DNA of 64,000 bases from Tribonema minus. Taxonomy: Eukaryota; Sar; Xanthophyceae; Tribonematales; Tribonemataceae. Position numbers and translations under genes: made by a program. Below are positions 23,942 through 36,311 of the stretch, piece after piece. Every line of letters begins with the position of its first letter. The first letter of the stretch is position 1. Below the pieces are notes generated by a model. The model was not told where the DNA came from and searched no databases. It saw only the letters and a program-made list of their open reading frames with translations. Location of the stretch: contig JAFCMP010000223.1 in the NCBI GenBank assembly GCA_017506865.1, positions 1,302,001 to 1,366,000 on the forward strand, in the 5' to 3' direction.

Positions 23942-25018
23942 TGTACTTTTATTATATTCCACTCGTGGCTGTGGAAATGCCATGTTGTAGGTGTGTCGCC
24001 TTGTTCTCACTCTTGGATGTAGCATGCAAAGCTTGCACGCCACACCCCGCCCCCCACATCACCCCCAACAAAGCACCCGCAAGCGACTGTCCCCCACATA
24101 CTAGCAGGGATACCAAACAAAGCTACAAGACTCTCCACCCACAGACAGACCCGTCTTAGGGCCACCCAGCTCCACGCAGACTCCATCTCAAAGTTTTCAT
24201 GCAGGCCAAGGTCACCATAATGGGCCCTGAACTGGAGATTGTGGCTATCTACGTGAACCCCGATATCATAAAGATAAGCAGAGGGAGTCACTGGGCGCCA
24301 GGCGCTGACGCTAGAAAGAAAGGCTATATAACTAAGCAAAGCATCGCCTCCTTGATGAGCGGGACGGTGGTTCACCGGGCCTCCCATATCACCCCCAACA
24401 AAGCATCCGCAAGCGACTGTCCCCCATCCACTAGCAGGGATACCAAACAAAGCTGCAAGACTCTCCCCCCACAGACAGACCCTTCTAAGGGCCACCCAGC
24501 TCCACGCAGACTCCATCTCAAAGTTTTCATGCAGGCCAAGGTCACCATGATGGGCCCTGAACTGGAGATTGTGGCTATCTACGTGAACCCCGATATCATA
24601 GAGATAAGCAGAGGGAGTCACTGGGCGCCAGGCGCTGACGCTAGAGAGAAAGGCTATATAACTAAGTAAAGCATCGCCTCCTTGATGAGCGAGGTCACGG
24701 CTCACCGCAGGCTGCAAGCCTGACAAGATATTGCCATTTACCGCTGCGAGTAACTTGTGGTTGGTGCCGTGGTGTGCAGCCGACTCCGCTTGCTCTCCAA
24801 GCACGCCAAGCCGCTGCCTGTCCCTCCTCCGCACGCCAGCCAGGGCTTCCGAGACACCACCACACGTTTGAAGTTCTCTCGAACTTGAAGGGGCTACGCA
24901 CGCTGGCATCACCTGAGGGCCGCTGGTGCTAGCTCCTGCAAGCCCTGCAGCCCAGCCCACCCACCAAACCAGCCGCATTCGCTGCCACGCCTTTCGGCGT
25001 TAACGAGCTTGGGACGCT
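23942..25018 (-). repeat. 1.07-kb dispersed repeat, copy A, with a 323-codon minus-strand ORF
   Basis: Nearly identical to 43726-44797. Inside are two tandem 330-bp units (from about 24051 and 24381). A minus-strand frame is open from 24978 to 24007, encoding a repeated motif with HVDSHNLQFRAH and GDLGLHENFEMESAW in each unit. Several differences between units are synonymous on the minus strand (CTA/CTT and CGG/AGG in ALRRV; CTT/CTC in AYLYD and AFLSS), which supports that strand as coding. TGTACTT occurs at both outer ends. The family is unknown to me. Confidence 0.8.
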
Positions 25019-28000
25019 AGTGTACTTATCCCACTGCGAGACAGGTTGGCGATGAAACATACCTATTGCATGATCATTATACCTAACAGTATGGGATGTA
25101 CCATGCAACAAACAGAATGCAAAACAGGCTTCTGGTTCAGGAGTTATTGCGATTTTGGGTGTTTTGCACGATGTGCAAACGGAGACCTAGTGACTTCGTC
25201 CCTAGGAACTTGAAGCTGCTTGTTGAAGTTGGGGGCCTTGGCTTCAGCTTTTGGAGCGTCCAAGGAGCTGCGAGCCAGCAACGAATACGGTGACGATGTT
25301 CGTCCTAATCCGACAAGCAGATCATATTCCGTCACCATCAGCAGGAGCGCCGTTACCTCTGTATGTCTTCCTCTGAGCACAGAGTACCACGTGCAGTCCA
25401 GCATGCCGTTTTCCTATGTACGTGGAGTACTCCTTCGTCTACTCGAGCTCCTTCGTCTCATTTGGGCTGAAGATTGCACGCGCAGATACGCTCATCTGCT
25501 CCTGTTTGCACGCAGTGCTTGCAAACCGGCTTGCGCAGAAGGCAGCACCTCCCAAGCTGACTTTCGCTACAATTTCCCAGTACATAGAGGTACTGGTTGA
25601 GTCCATGCCGACGAGGCCTTCAATGCAGGCACACCAGGAACTGCGAGCAAGCTGTGCTGGAGCGCCTCTTGCTTAGCGCTATCGACAGCATCGACTACTG
25701 TACTCACCGCCTGCGGAAAGACTCTCGAGAGGCACCTCCTCTCCCCCGGCCAAGACATCAATGATTTCCGTGCTCGCTCATTTGATGACGCGACGCCCAA
25801 CGAGTTGCCCGCCACGCCACGTGCTGCGCTGCTACCCTCACTGCAGCATCGTCAGACGTAAGACGATGGTGATTGCCATATTATCGGCGTGGTCATAGAC
25901 TCAAGTAGTTCAAACACTACTTACGAACATGCGCACGCAAACTGTCATATGCGTACCGATGATATATCTGCAGTGCAAGGGCCGTTGCAGACGGTTTCAA
26001 ATCACCGATGTGCACATACATGCTCGTTCGCGTTCGCAATGCAATATGCACGCACCCAAGCAGCATTGTGTTGGCGATCTATGAATAGTTTTTTTCCCTG
26101 TGCACAAGAGGCGCTCGACGACGGCACCGCCGCCAGCTCGAGTTTTAAAAAGAGTTGAAAAATGTCTGCGAAAGGGCAGCGGTTGAAAATGTCAACAGAC
26201 GGGGTCATGGGGTCCTGGTGGACCTGCACCAGACTGCGCACGCAGTCCCAGCTAGCGCAATTTGTACTTTGGTCATGCAGGCAGGCATTCGCGCAGTGTA
26301 CAAGCGCAACTGCTTGATGGTGGTTATTGGAATCTCCCGCAACGCGCAGTTTCATATAGAGCTCATTTTTTAGCTCCCGCAAGAACAGCCGCAGAGCAGT
26401 TGTTTAGGTGATCACAACCCGCTGCACGAGTACGTGGGAAAGAGGTACAAGAGAGAGCTGCCTGGTATCAACGAGAGCACGCATTGACCGTCCCTCCTCG
26501 GCTTGCAGCCAGTTCTGGACCAAAAGGAAGTGTGGTGCGTGACCTCTGGCTGGCGGAGCCTACACACGAGGCAGATTGAGGCTTTATGCCCCCAGCGCCA
26601 GGGCCAAAATCAGAGAGCTGCTGAACGAGATGGGACTCAACGACCGAGGGCCACGTCGACCTGCAGACCAAGACTCGCCAAGCCGAGCTTCCAAGCGGGC
26701 CAAGCAGCCTCCAAGGTCCTCACAGAGGACCACAGGAGGCTGCAATCAAGTTCATCATCGAGACATCACGAAGACAGCTCACCCCTAGACCCTGGGTGCC
26801 CACATACTCGCTGCACAGGTCTCGAGGCGGTTGGTCACGCGAGTGGGTGTCAGGCAGCGTTTGGTTCTCCGGCGACGGTGGTTGCATTAATGCCGTCGAT
26901 TTAAGACGGCACTTGCAGCCACGGCCGATGTACCCTCGTCTGGCGAGCTGATGCTTCCCACCGGCCAATTTTAAGCCAGCGGCAGCGGGGGCGACGATGT
27001 CAGGTAGATGTCTACTCGTTGATAGGCATCTGCTTGGCGTTCTCGTCTACTTGTAAGCCTGTGCCGAGTCCCTGGGGATGGAATTGGGAACCAGGAATTG
27101 CGGCGAGCGCGGGCGGTGCTGGCTCTGCGTCACTCGCAACCGCACCTGCTTAGCGCGCGCGTCAGCACTGGTCCCTATGGCCTTCGTCGAGTCCATGCAT
27201 CTACTCAAGACCCAGACCCAAGACTTGGACCCAAGACTCAGACCCTTGTGCCAAGACCAGGGAGCCAACACCATCGCCGCTCAAGATCGACACCAAGGCC
27301 GTACCGCCTATGGCGGCGGGCACAAGGGGGGCTGGCTGCGCACAGCGCATTGTGCCCGCTTGCCCCCCCCCCTCCCTCCCCCTTTGCGGGCAGGCGCGCC
27401 GGCGCTTGGAGACTAACCCATGCAGTACGACGCGGCGGCGTTGCGCTGCGACTGCTTCTTGCTTTCCTCACGCAGGCATTGGTGACGAGCTGCGGGCGCG
27501 GTGCTGCTGCTGGTGCTGAGTCTGCCCCCTCTCGCGGCATACCCGGGAAACTGCCAAGGCGGCACCCGGGGACGCGGGTCTCTGCCGGGGGGGCAGGTCA
27601 GTTGATAGACTGCTACATAGCGCATGTTCAACTGCTGGAAGTACAACGTGTGCTCGCATCGGTGGTGTACACGTGCACTGCCTGCTTGTGATAGATGTAA
27701 AAGTTTGCTGGTCCTCATGCATGTATGAGAGTTCGACAAACTTCTGATTTGGCGTTCCCCCTGCCTCTGCCCCCTCCCCCCCTCCGCGCTCCGTATTGTC
27801 TTCCGCCGTGCTGCTTTCCTCTGCGTGCTGTGCCGAGGCCACCTACGCGTTGGAAGGCGCCTCGACGTCGACGCTATGCAGCCCTGTCTGTACGCTTCAT
27901 TGAAAATCCAACATTTACGTGCCACTTACGGGCACGCATCGATACCTATTTGGAGCTATCCGGGAGGTTACGCATGGATGCCTGATTTCAGTACCCCCAC

Positions 28001-29408
28001 GCGGTTAGATGTGCTGTGCGCGCACGCTAGTGGTCATTGCAGCAATTGGCAGCGCTCATTGAGGGTATCGGCAGCAATACTGCTGCGCCATAGATCTTGT
28101 TCTGTTGGACGCTAGGTCAAGGTTCTGACACCGCAATTGTGTGCTCACTGTAAATTCACGAACCTTTCCTCTGACAGTCAATTCTTGAGTTTTCCTTTTC
28201 GCCTGCTGCTGCTGCTGCTGTGTCGTGCTTGCTGTACTGCCTGCGCTGTGCGCATGCCTGCGTCGTTTCCATGCTTGCTCGTACGTGGTCATGATTGCTA
28301 TCATATGTATACTGCAAGCATCAAACACGTCATACTACACAACAGCTGCCCGAAACCAAAACGTTTGATGAGTAGTCTGGATGGAAGTGCTGCATGCATG
28401 CACAAACAGAGTCAACATGCGGCGGCAACACATCACAAACAGATATATACGTGAATTGTGTTCGTATTCCGGAGATTGCTCTTTGAGCCGCACGTGTGAC
28501 ACTGCTCAACTGACCACTCACACTGCAATGTGACTTCTCTGTGCATGCGCCGGAATTTTTGTGCCTCTGATGTTGTACTTGTTGGTCGGACAGGAGCGGG
28601 CACAGTTGCGTGATTCATGGACGTAGTAACGAGCGAGAGCCTGACTTGGCTCGCTGCCCCCCCCCCCCCCTCACCCCCCCTTCCCCTCTTCCCCACACAC
28701 CCAAACACACCCAAAATATTCTGCAGGCTCCATTGGCTGCAGTTGGCTTTGCTGCTGAACACAAAATCCCCCCAAACCCCTCAAATTCCCCGTTCCGCAT
28801 GTGCTGGGTGGCAGCGACATGGCTGAACCACACGTACCAAACATGCCAATTACACACTCTCCACATTTGCCTCTGCACGTTGCTGCTCCTCTGGCTTGGT
28901 CTCACATGTATGCAAAGGATCGGAGACACATCGTCATGATGAATTCCCTCCATATGCCCTCCGCTAATCCGCTCCTAGTCACGTCCCTGCTCCACAGTTC
29001 TCCTCGTCTCATTTTGTGGAATGCGCACGCAGCGCTTTTGTTCAGGACGAAGCACAGTCTGATGCGTGACATGTAATCATGGCACACACACAGGGCAGGC
29101 GCTGGAGAATCAGACGCTGCCCCCCCCCCCCCCCCCCCCCCCCCCTTGTGCCACTTGTGCTGAGCATTGCTGCTGCACTGCCGTCGTGTCAGTGCTCCGC
29201 CAACGCCTTCTCTGCACAGGCTCAAAAAGCTCTGCGCACGAGCGGCCGGTAGCCTGCCACAACCGCAAATGCAGCAGCGTCGCCTGGCACGGCAGAGCCT
29301 CTTCGTTGAGCTCCGCCTCCCCCCCCCCCCCTCCCTCCTTCCGTGCTGCCAAGGCATAACTGTTCTTTCATTGGTCAACACAGGCACATCGCTCGGCGGC
29401 AGCAGCGC
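25019..29408. other. Long region with no confident gene
   Basis: Short open stretches look like broken coding remnants: 25416-25676 (TLICSCLHAVLANRLAQKAA), followed in another frame by LLLSAIDSIDYCTHRLRKDS, and 26570-26788 (RAKIRELLNEMGLNDRGPRR, SAP-like and basic). Poly-C tracts at 27361, 27770, 28661 and 29120-29145 resemble intron 3' ends of a plus-strand gene, but I could not build one. The complement of 27842-27468 (begins ASAQHAEESSTAEDNTERGG) is another weak exon candidate. This may be a decayed mobile element next to copy A. Confidence 0.35.
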
Positions 29409-29941
29409 TCATGGCCGCGCGCTGCGGCGCACGCGCCGCGCGCTGCCGCTGCTGCCGCCGCCGCCGCCGCCGCTGCCGCCGCCGCCGCCGCTGGCAGCGC
29501 GCGTGCGTTTCGCAGGGACGTATGACGCTTCGCTGTCGGGGCTGCGCGATCGGCGGTTGGGCGGGTGAATGAGGTAGCGCGCCGCAACGGCGCGCGCGCG
29601 CGTGTGGCGGTGCTTGTCCTTGTCGTCGTGGAACTTCACTTTGACCTGAGGAGCGGCACGCATTTGGGGGGGGGGGGGGGGCGCGCAGCGGCTGCGAATG
29701 AGGGTAGGCATGATTGTATGCAGCATACATGCCCCGTGCTGCAGATCTCCATGAGTTACATGCGCACACATGCACTGTGTCAGAGTCACTTAGGGTCAAG
29801 ATGATGTGGGTTTGGGATAGGGGCATGGGTAGGATTGGGAGCGAAACGGTTGAAGGCGTGTCATTGACAATACTGACCGCTGACGTGCAGCCATGCCATG
29901 GAGAGCGACGAGCACCTAATGAGATGAGCATTCTGGGGTAC

Positions 29942-29986
<45 letters not shown>

Positions 29987-32900
29987 CACGACTGCATACG
30001 CAACGCAATCGTATGCTGATCGTTGTCGTCGTGGCAGAAAGCCTTGATATGCAGCGGCACCCCGAACTGTGCTGGCGCTGGACAGGATCGTATGCGGTGG
30101 CACTGTAAATTGCACAGTTGCAGTGCATTACATCGAAACAGGCGAGGGTCTCTGCAGCAATCTCTTCCGGCCAAGAGCACCATGAGTCTAAGTAGCAGAA
30201 TGTAAGAATTCCCACATGAGGCACATGATGGATGCTTGCAGGTGGGGTTCAAGTGCCTATGCCGCGTACATGATCTCACATCACAAGAATACACAATTAG
30301 ATGAAGACCTCCTATTGTAATCACGTGCACACCTGTGTGGCGTTAAAGTAGAGCAATCATGAGTAAACCCCAATGGCATTTTTTTCTACGTTCGTCCTTC
30401 AGGGAAAAATCGCATCGCGCAATGGCACCGGTGCCCCTGTGGGCAGGTTGACTTGCTGTGAGATGCTTTGGGCCAGACGACACTCTACTGCGTATGCCGC
30501 CTGATGTGAAGCGTGTGGGGATTCTCAGGTCTTGGTCAAAACTGCCATGAACTTCACACAAGAGGTGCACTGACGCGAAGTCCACGATACACATTATGAA
30601 CTGCTAGTGTGCTTGAAGTGTCATCTGAACTGCCGCAAACTATACACGAGGGTACGCTGACCTCATACCCCGCCACTTCTGCGTCCTCCATCGCTCTCCT
30701 GACATCGTAAATAGTCACAGTGTAGAAGCTTTCCCTGAGAGCATGGTTCAACCTTTCTGAGGAGTACACCATGGTACACTGATGCGTACACAAAGTTACA
30801 CTGAACTGTACACACGGGTACACTGACCTCATAGCCATCCGATCCCTCCGTGGCCTTCCTGACACTGTGAATTGTTGCCGAGTAGAAGCTGGTGGTACCG
30901 GGAAACACCGCCAGAACTTCGTCGCCTCTGGCAAGGCCCTTGAGAGTGTCCTCCAGTCGAATGACCTATCCGACGGTAGACGGTTACGTGACACACAAAC
31001 ATGCAATGAAACTTGGTTGAGAAACAAAACAAATCAGAAAGGACGTTCAGGATTAAGGATGGTGTTGCGCGGTACTGAATGGAGCCTTGATCCACTTCAC
31101 AAGCGACTGTTACCGGAGACAATACTTCAAGTTTGAGGAGCCTGTAAGAATTCCCAATGGCATGGCCTGGGCGGCGGCCTCACAGCGGAGGGTGTAGTGA
31201 TTCAGTACTTGAGCCTTGTAGTCACAATGCAATCAACACAAAATGTCCAACGTACGTGCTGCGCGGGTATACGATGAGCTGAGCACGCTGCAAAAGTGGG
31301 GCGTCACCCTCGCAGAGGCAGGCCGGGAACTGGCGCCATAACTGTGCCTTAGATGGTTGGTCACTTTTTTTACCATCAAAGATTATTGTAGAGTTCAAGT
31401 GCCCCTTTCGTGGTGGACTGTATGCTTGGAGTGGAGCAGATTCACCACATGCCCCACACACACGCCCTTCGCGCAGCATGTGATCATGTTGAGGTTTGCT
31501 CAATACATCCTGGTTGCCAGATACGGCCCAAGTACGCCACATTTGTGTGGCCAAATACGTTGTTGTGCAACCCTAGTGACTTATGTGCTGCGCGGGCGTG
31601 ATGATGATGCTGAGCACTATTGCGGTGCTGGGGCATCACTCTCGCAGGGTCAGCATGCAAACTGGCATCAGTTAATGCAGCAAAACTTCAACTTACATGC
31701 TGTGCGGGCGTAATGATAATGCTCAGCACTATTGCAAACTAGGGCGTCACCCTCGCGGGGTCAGCATGCAAACTGGCGTCAGGTACTGCAGTAAAACTTC
31801 AACTTACATGATGCGCGGGTGTGATGATGATGCTCATCTGCTCGTCCTCATCGATGCACTCGTACACGTCTGCCTCCTCGTAGTACTGTGCGAGAGGGGG
31901 GGGGAGCGGGAGCGTCACAACATGCTGTGTCAGCGTCACCACATGAAGTTCACACCTGCAATGCACACCTGGAGGTACCTCCAGGCGCTAGTTGACATGG
32001 GGCGTGCTTCGCGCAAATCGTCGTACCGTATTACTTGGCCAGGAAAGCGGGAGCGCCATGCAATCGCAAGCGTCACCTGAAGACCACACGTGCGAGTGCA
32101 CTTCTTGGGGGCGCTCTCCGGCAATGATGTACTTTTTATTAATTCTCGCTCAGGGCGCGAGAAAGCCCAGATGATGGTCTAACTTGATGCTGCTGTACGG
32201 ATTCTGCATGTCGTGTGACTTTTGAAAGTGTCTCAATGATGTACATCAATGCTCCTTCGTATGGAGGTCACATCAACGCACTGCTAGTTGCCTGTCGAAC
32301 GGCAGTGGGCACCCATGATGCTCGTACGAGCACTGTCACCTATTCAGTCATTTGTTCACGCACTGGAGAGAGCAAGTATCCTCGACACAGAGCGTCCCGG
32401 GTTATTTGAGCTTGACAGCCGACCTGATGGTCGATGTTGACATCGATGCGCTGGCGTCTCGACGCTCGCCCTGACTCCGCCTCTCATCCTGGTGTAGCCC
32501 TGACCTTGCCCCTGTTCAGTGAGTCGCATGATGAATTGATGACATCCACTGCTGCGGGCGTTTGAGCACTGCTGCGGGCGTTTGAGTACAGATTGTATCG
32601 GCTACATGCGCGCCAGCACCCAGATCTTGTCGGCGAGCACAGACTGTCCCCGCTGGCTGGCACTTACCTACATACCTATTGAAACCCCCAGATCTAGCCG
32701 TCGGGAACTGCACATCGTTCGTCATTGCCTACTTTGCCTACTTCGAAGTACATGTCTGCCTGATGCGCGCCACCACGCGAATCCCTTGCCGGCGAGCACT
32801 GCTGCCTTCTCGATGGCATGCCATAATGGGGTATACCTACATACCTGATGCATGTGTCAGCACCCAGCTGGTGAGCACTGCCACCTGCTGATTACTACTG

Positions 32901-34939
32901 CTGCTGATTACTGCCTACTACATGCTTGCTGAATGCGTGTACATGGACGCCTGCTGAACACGCGCCAGCACCCAAACGTCGTCGGCGAGCACTGCCACCT
33001 GCTGATGATTACCTACGTACCCGCTGAGTACGCGAATGATTGTTACCTAATGCCCGATGAATGTGCATACCTACATACCTGCTGAATACGCGCCAGCACC
33101 CAGATGTCGCCTGCGAGCACTGCCACATGCTGATTACTACCTACACACCCGCTGAATACGCATACATACCTGCTGAATGCGCGCCAGCACCCACATGTCG
33201 CCGGCGAGCACTGCCACCTGCTCGCCAGCGCGCACACGCGCGCGCCGCCCAGCGGGGGCGTAGGAGGGTGCATGCCACTGCCGAGCTGCCGCTAACAGTA
33301 CGGCAACAGCAGAATGACAAGGGCTAGCTGGGTCAGTGCTGAGCGTTGTTGCCACAGCGAGACGCTCATGAGGGTAGGTGTGTAGGAGGGCGCACGCCAC
33401 ATGCTGCGCTGCCGCTGGCGGTACGGCAACGGCAGGTAGCGAGGGCTTCGTCAGAGCTGAGCGTTGTTGCCACAGCGAGAGAAAACTGAGGGTAGGTATG
33501 TCAGTGCTGAGCACTGTGAGGAGTGTGATTGCAGCGCCGCCGCTGGAGGCACGGCGACGACGACAATGAGGGCTGGGTCAGCGGTGAGCGTTGTCACCAG
33601 ATCGATGGCAAAGTGATGCTGTGTAAGTGCTGAGCATTGGCATTTGTGTTGTGTGGTGCGGGTGGCACCTCGAAGCTGAGCGTTGTCACCGGCACAATGC
33701 CAGGAGCTAGGGCTAGGGTTGAGGTCAGGGTTAGGGTCAGGGCAATGGCGACGGCTCACGCCAGCGCTAAGCACTGATGTCAGCAACACGGCAACGGCTA
33801 ACACACACCAATGTGAAGCACTGCCGATAGCAATGGCACGGTCAGGGCCAGGTTCAGATTATGGTCGCAGCAATGGCACACCGAGGCTGCGTCAGTGCTG
33901 AGCGTTGCCACTGGTGCGACGGCTGATTTAAACATAGAATTGACGTTGAAATCAAAGTCAGGTTCAGCATTGCAGCAATCAACCAACGAGTTGTGTATGC
34001 GCTCAGTAAGGGCCGCCCCTGGGCGTGGGGAGACTGCAAATGTCAATGCTGGTACATGCCGCACCGGACCCCGCAGGCGTGGAATGGGTATTGCGCTTGC
34101 TGTGCACATCGCTGAATCGGTGATCAGTGCTCAGCACATAACAGGACGTCGGTGCGCAACCAGTGCGTACGAGCGGCCGCGCATATACTTATCACGGGGA
34201 GAGCGCCATTTGGGCATGCATCACCGTGTTCTTCAAAGTATGTGCATCTAAATGAGCGGTGTGGCAGGGCGTATATGTGTACACGCATGTGTATCGCAAT
34301 ACCATGTGATGTGAAGTATACGCTGACGGTACGTACAGCCCAGCCAGCCATATGCGTGATGTGCTGGCGACGAACGCAACTGGCCACCCCTTTGTGCTTT
34401 CGATGCGGCGCCACACACGCGGCGCCCGCAGTTGTCCTAACGCGCGACCGAGACTGCCTGCAATGGCCGTGCCAGCCTGCGTACGCGCTGCGTGGTACTC
34501 GGCGCTTGTGCGACTCGCATACTTGATATTCGGACTTGTGACTCGAAGCTGTAACTCATACATCAGACGCCTGGCCGTGGCCGCACTGTAATGAACGTAT
34601 ATTGATTCTTGCTTAGGTCGTGAAGAAGCCCAGATGGTACATGGAAAAAGCCCAGATGGTACCAGAATGTACATGTCTATGAAAACTCGAAAATGTCTCA
34701 ATGCGAACTGACAATCACTTCGGCACTGTACCTCTGTCCGCGCGCGCAGAGGAGCGCCCGGCGTCGTTGTCCCCTTGAGCGCTGTGCACTGTTGAGCGCT
34801 GCTGCTGCTGCTGCTGCCGCTGCCGCGCTGACGCCGGCGTGGCGCCCGGCTCGCCTGAGGCGGACGCTGGCTTGTCTGGAGTGCCGTAGCTGTTGGCGGA
34901 AGGCTGCGTGGCCTGTGGTCGCGGCAGCATGCACAGCAT
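29409..34939 (-). CDS. SGF29-type tandem Tudor protein (SAGA-associated factor 29-like)
   Basis: Minus-strand exons in order: 34903-34732 (or from an ATG at 34939), 33285-33170, 31885-31808, 30965-30828 and 29645-29409; all phases agree. The first exon is a Ser/Gln-rich linker. Tudor 1 is split over two exons: GEQVAVLAGDMWVLARIQQ, then YYEEADVYECIDEDEQ. Tudor 2 reads GDEVLAVFPGTTSFYSATI, then VKVKFHDDKDKH and AVAARYLIHPP, matching the SGF29 pattern VLALYP-TT-FY ... F-DD ... R-V-P. SGF29 reads H3K4me2/3 for the SAGA histone acetyltransferase complex in the nucleus. After the domain comes a basic, Gly/Ser-rich tail. The usual N-terminal coiled coil is not visible; instead a SAP30-type domain lies directly upstream on the same strand and may be part of this protein. 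The last acceptor is preceded by a poly-C run. Confidence 0.85.
29944..29986. repeat. (TG)n microsatellite
   Basis: About 20 uninterrupted TG units inside the last intron of the SGF29-type gene. Confidence 0.95.
30655..30965 (-). repeat. Tudor-2 exon donor duplication
   Basis: On the minus strand the exon end TSFYSATIHSVRKATEGSDG plus YE|GTCAGT is followed 70 nt later by a diverged copy reading ESFYTVTIYDVRRAMEDAEV and GYE|GTCAGC at about 30760-30660. Confidence 0.85.
31240..31885 (-). repeat. Tudor-1b exon donor array (4 copies)
   Basis: The minus-strand exon end GAGCATCATCATCACACCCG is followed by CGCATCAT|GTAAGTTGAAGTT at 31808. Copies end at about 31693, 31580 and 31250, each preceded by the complement of CGTCACCCTCGC / GTCAGCATGCAAACTGGC. 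Confidence 0.8.
32590..33285 (-). repeat. Tudor-1a exon donor array (about 6 copies)
   Basis: The functional exon ends VAVLAGDMWVLARIQQ|GTATGTATGCG at 33170. Further copies on the minus strand read HVAVLAGDIWVLARIQQ (about 33122-33072), VAVLADDVWVLARVQQ (about 33003-32953) and, more decayed, at about 32880, 32820 and 32660 (SVLADKIWVLARM then stop). Spacers contain GTAGGTAGTAATCAGCA-type sequence. Confidence 0.85.
33245..33600 (-). repeat. Tudor-1a exon acceptor array (about 3 copies)
   Basis: GCCGTACTGTTAGCGGCAG followed by CTCGGCAGTGGCATGCACCC marks the functional acceptor at 33285. Related blocks lie at about 33440-33385 and 33570-33515. The upstream tract CTGTGGCAACAACGCTCAGC repeats with them. 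Confidence 0.75.
33601..34731. other. Remainder of intron between linker and Tudor-1a exons
   Basis: Contains further GCTGAGCGTTG / CAGTGCTGAGC motifs and a TTAGGG-like patch (33711-33745). A long minus-strand open frame (35001-34192) runs through the linker exon into this intron and is not supported by codon bias beyond 34732. Confidence 0.5.
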
Positions 34940-34964
34940 TGCTCAGTGTTAGCGATGCTCAGCA

Positions 34965-36042
34965 TCATTCGACTTGCACGGCCTGCTGCAGCATATGGCA
35001 ATCAAGCTGTGGTGTTGCACATGGGGAGTAAGAACGAACGCCAGACGCGTTCGAAGAGTGATGTGCGTTATAGATGAGCACACGCCACTCCAATGATAGA
35101 GCGGCGAGGATCGTGTGTTGGTCCAGTGATACTTCTCGGCCAAGTGCAGGTACCTGTACTTGTAAGTCACCGAGGACCTGCTCGTTCTGCACGATATATG
35201 CCAGGCACAAATTTCTGGTCACTAGTATGTAGCTATCTTCACTTGATAGCGTAACTTCAACTTGACAGCACCCATCTATGGCTCTACGCATAGGAGGGTG
35301 CGACCGGAAATGCCAGCAGCATGTCATCGATTGCTGAAGCGTGGCAAGCAGTCACCATCATGCACGTGCTAGCGATTGCATCGCAGCCCGCACTCCACAG
35401 GTATGTAAGTACGCATTTGCCAACCATGCATTAGAAAGGCAGCCAGTTTTCGCTTTGCTTACGCATGTCATGTCAAGTGTGCACTAGAAAAGGACAGCTT
35501 TGCTTTAATTGTGCATTTTAAAACCGAAAGAGTGCAAGGCAAGACCGTAGACCCTATGCCATGGCAACCAATTGTGCTGATACTATTATATGGCACATGA
35601 AACATGGGCGATTTAGCACTCTCTGTGGTTGAAGTTGAAGTTGAAGATTGCGCACCTTGGCGTCAGCGGCCGCCTTCTTTGCAGTATCAGCTGCGGTCTT
35701 GTGTAGAAAGTGAAGGACGTTGTTCTCATCGACCTGTGCACCAGGCAGCGAGAAGCAGGCAGAGGTTTTTTCGATCAGGGGGCATTGCAACCAGAGGGTT
35801 GGGGTGGGGCCTGCAAAACTGGTGGATATCACGTGTTCCGCCAGGAATTGCAGTGCAGCAATTGAGGGAAGACAAGAGCACAACAGTTACATCAAAGCAT
35901 TGCTGTGGTGCATACACGCAGTCATGTTCCTTACCGGCAATTCCTCGAAGTGTTGAGCCACAGCCACTGCCAACTCCGTGCGCGTGCTGTCGTCTCGGAC
36001 TGGGATGTTGTAGGTATTGGCATAGTTCTCCAGCGTGCGCCT
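34965..36042 (-). CDS. SAP30-type Sin3-binding domain exons (own gene or N-terminus of the Tudor protein)
   Basis: Two solid minus-strand exons, 36042-35935 and 35733-35656, both phase 0, read RRTLENYANTYNIPVRDDST, RTELAVAVAQHFEELP and VDENNVLHFLHKTAADTAKK. Spacing of L-Y-N-I, E-L, V-HF and VDE-VL-F matches the SAP30 Sin3-binding region of histone deacetylase complexes. A candidate third exon (35153-34965, begins VPALGREVSLDQHTILAALS) follows a TACAG acceptor and ends in a stop, which would make this a separate gene. Alternatively exon 2 splices in phase directly to the linker exon at 34903, fusing it to the SGF29-type Tudor domains. An upstream exon at 36311-36213 starting at an ATG (MCVEGQTPLRPYQPLHRTER) is possible but weak. 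Confidence 0.7.
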
Positions 36043-36311
36043 CTGCAGCACAAATGACCGGTAGCAATCAACGTTTACGTGAAGTCACTGAAGTCTTTGA
36101 ATCTTACGACGGCCAAAGGCAGTAGCAATAGCTGCGCATCTCAAAAACGCAAATCCACCGAGTATCTCTCAAGTTGCGGCATGTTTGAAGCCAAGCCACC
36201 CGGAAAACTCACCTCTAGCTTACAAAAAACTATCGCCAGCGTGGGCATATAGCGCTCTGTCCGATGGAGGGGTTGATAAGGACGCAAGGGCGTCTGGCCT
36301 TCGACACACAT

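Noticed and set aside
24199-24669. 156-codon plus-strand ORF in the 1.07-kb repeat
   Set aside because: The minus-strand frame spans both internal units and shows synonymous differences; the plus frame is stopped in the first unit.
29167-29568. Plus-strand ORF with poly-Pro tail ending at 29568
   Set aside because: Its 3' half is the antisense of the last SGF29-type exon, which has the correct Tudor sequence, acceptor and phase on the minus strand.
32590-33285. CRISPR-like or simple minisatellite array
   Set aside because: Units are degenerate copies of a Tudor exon end with its donor, in a eukaryotic intron; no constant repeats with unique spacers.
34192-35001. 269-codon minus-strand ORF
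   Set aside because: Overlaps the SGF29 linker exon in another frame and runs into intron; lacks the third-position G/C bias.
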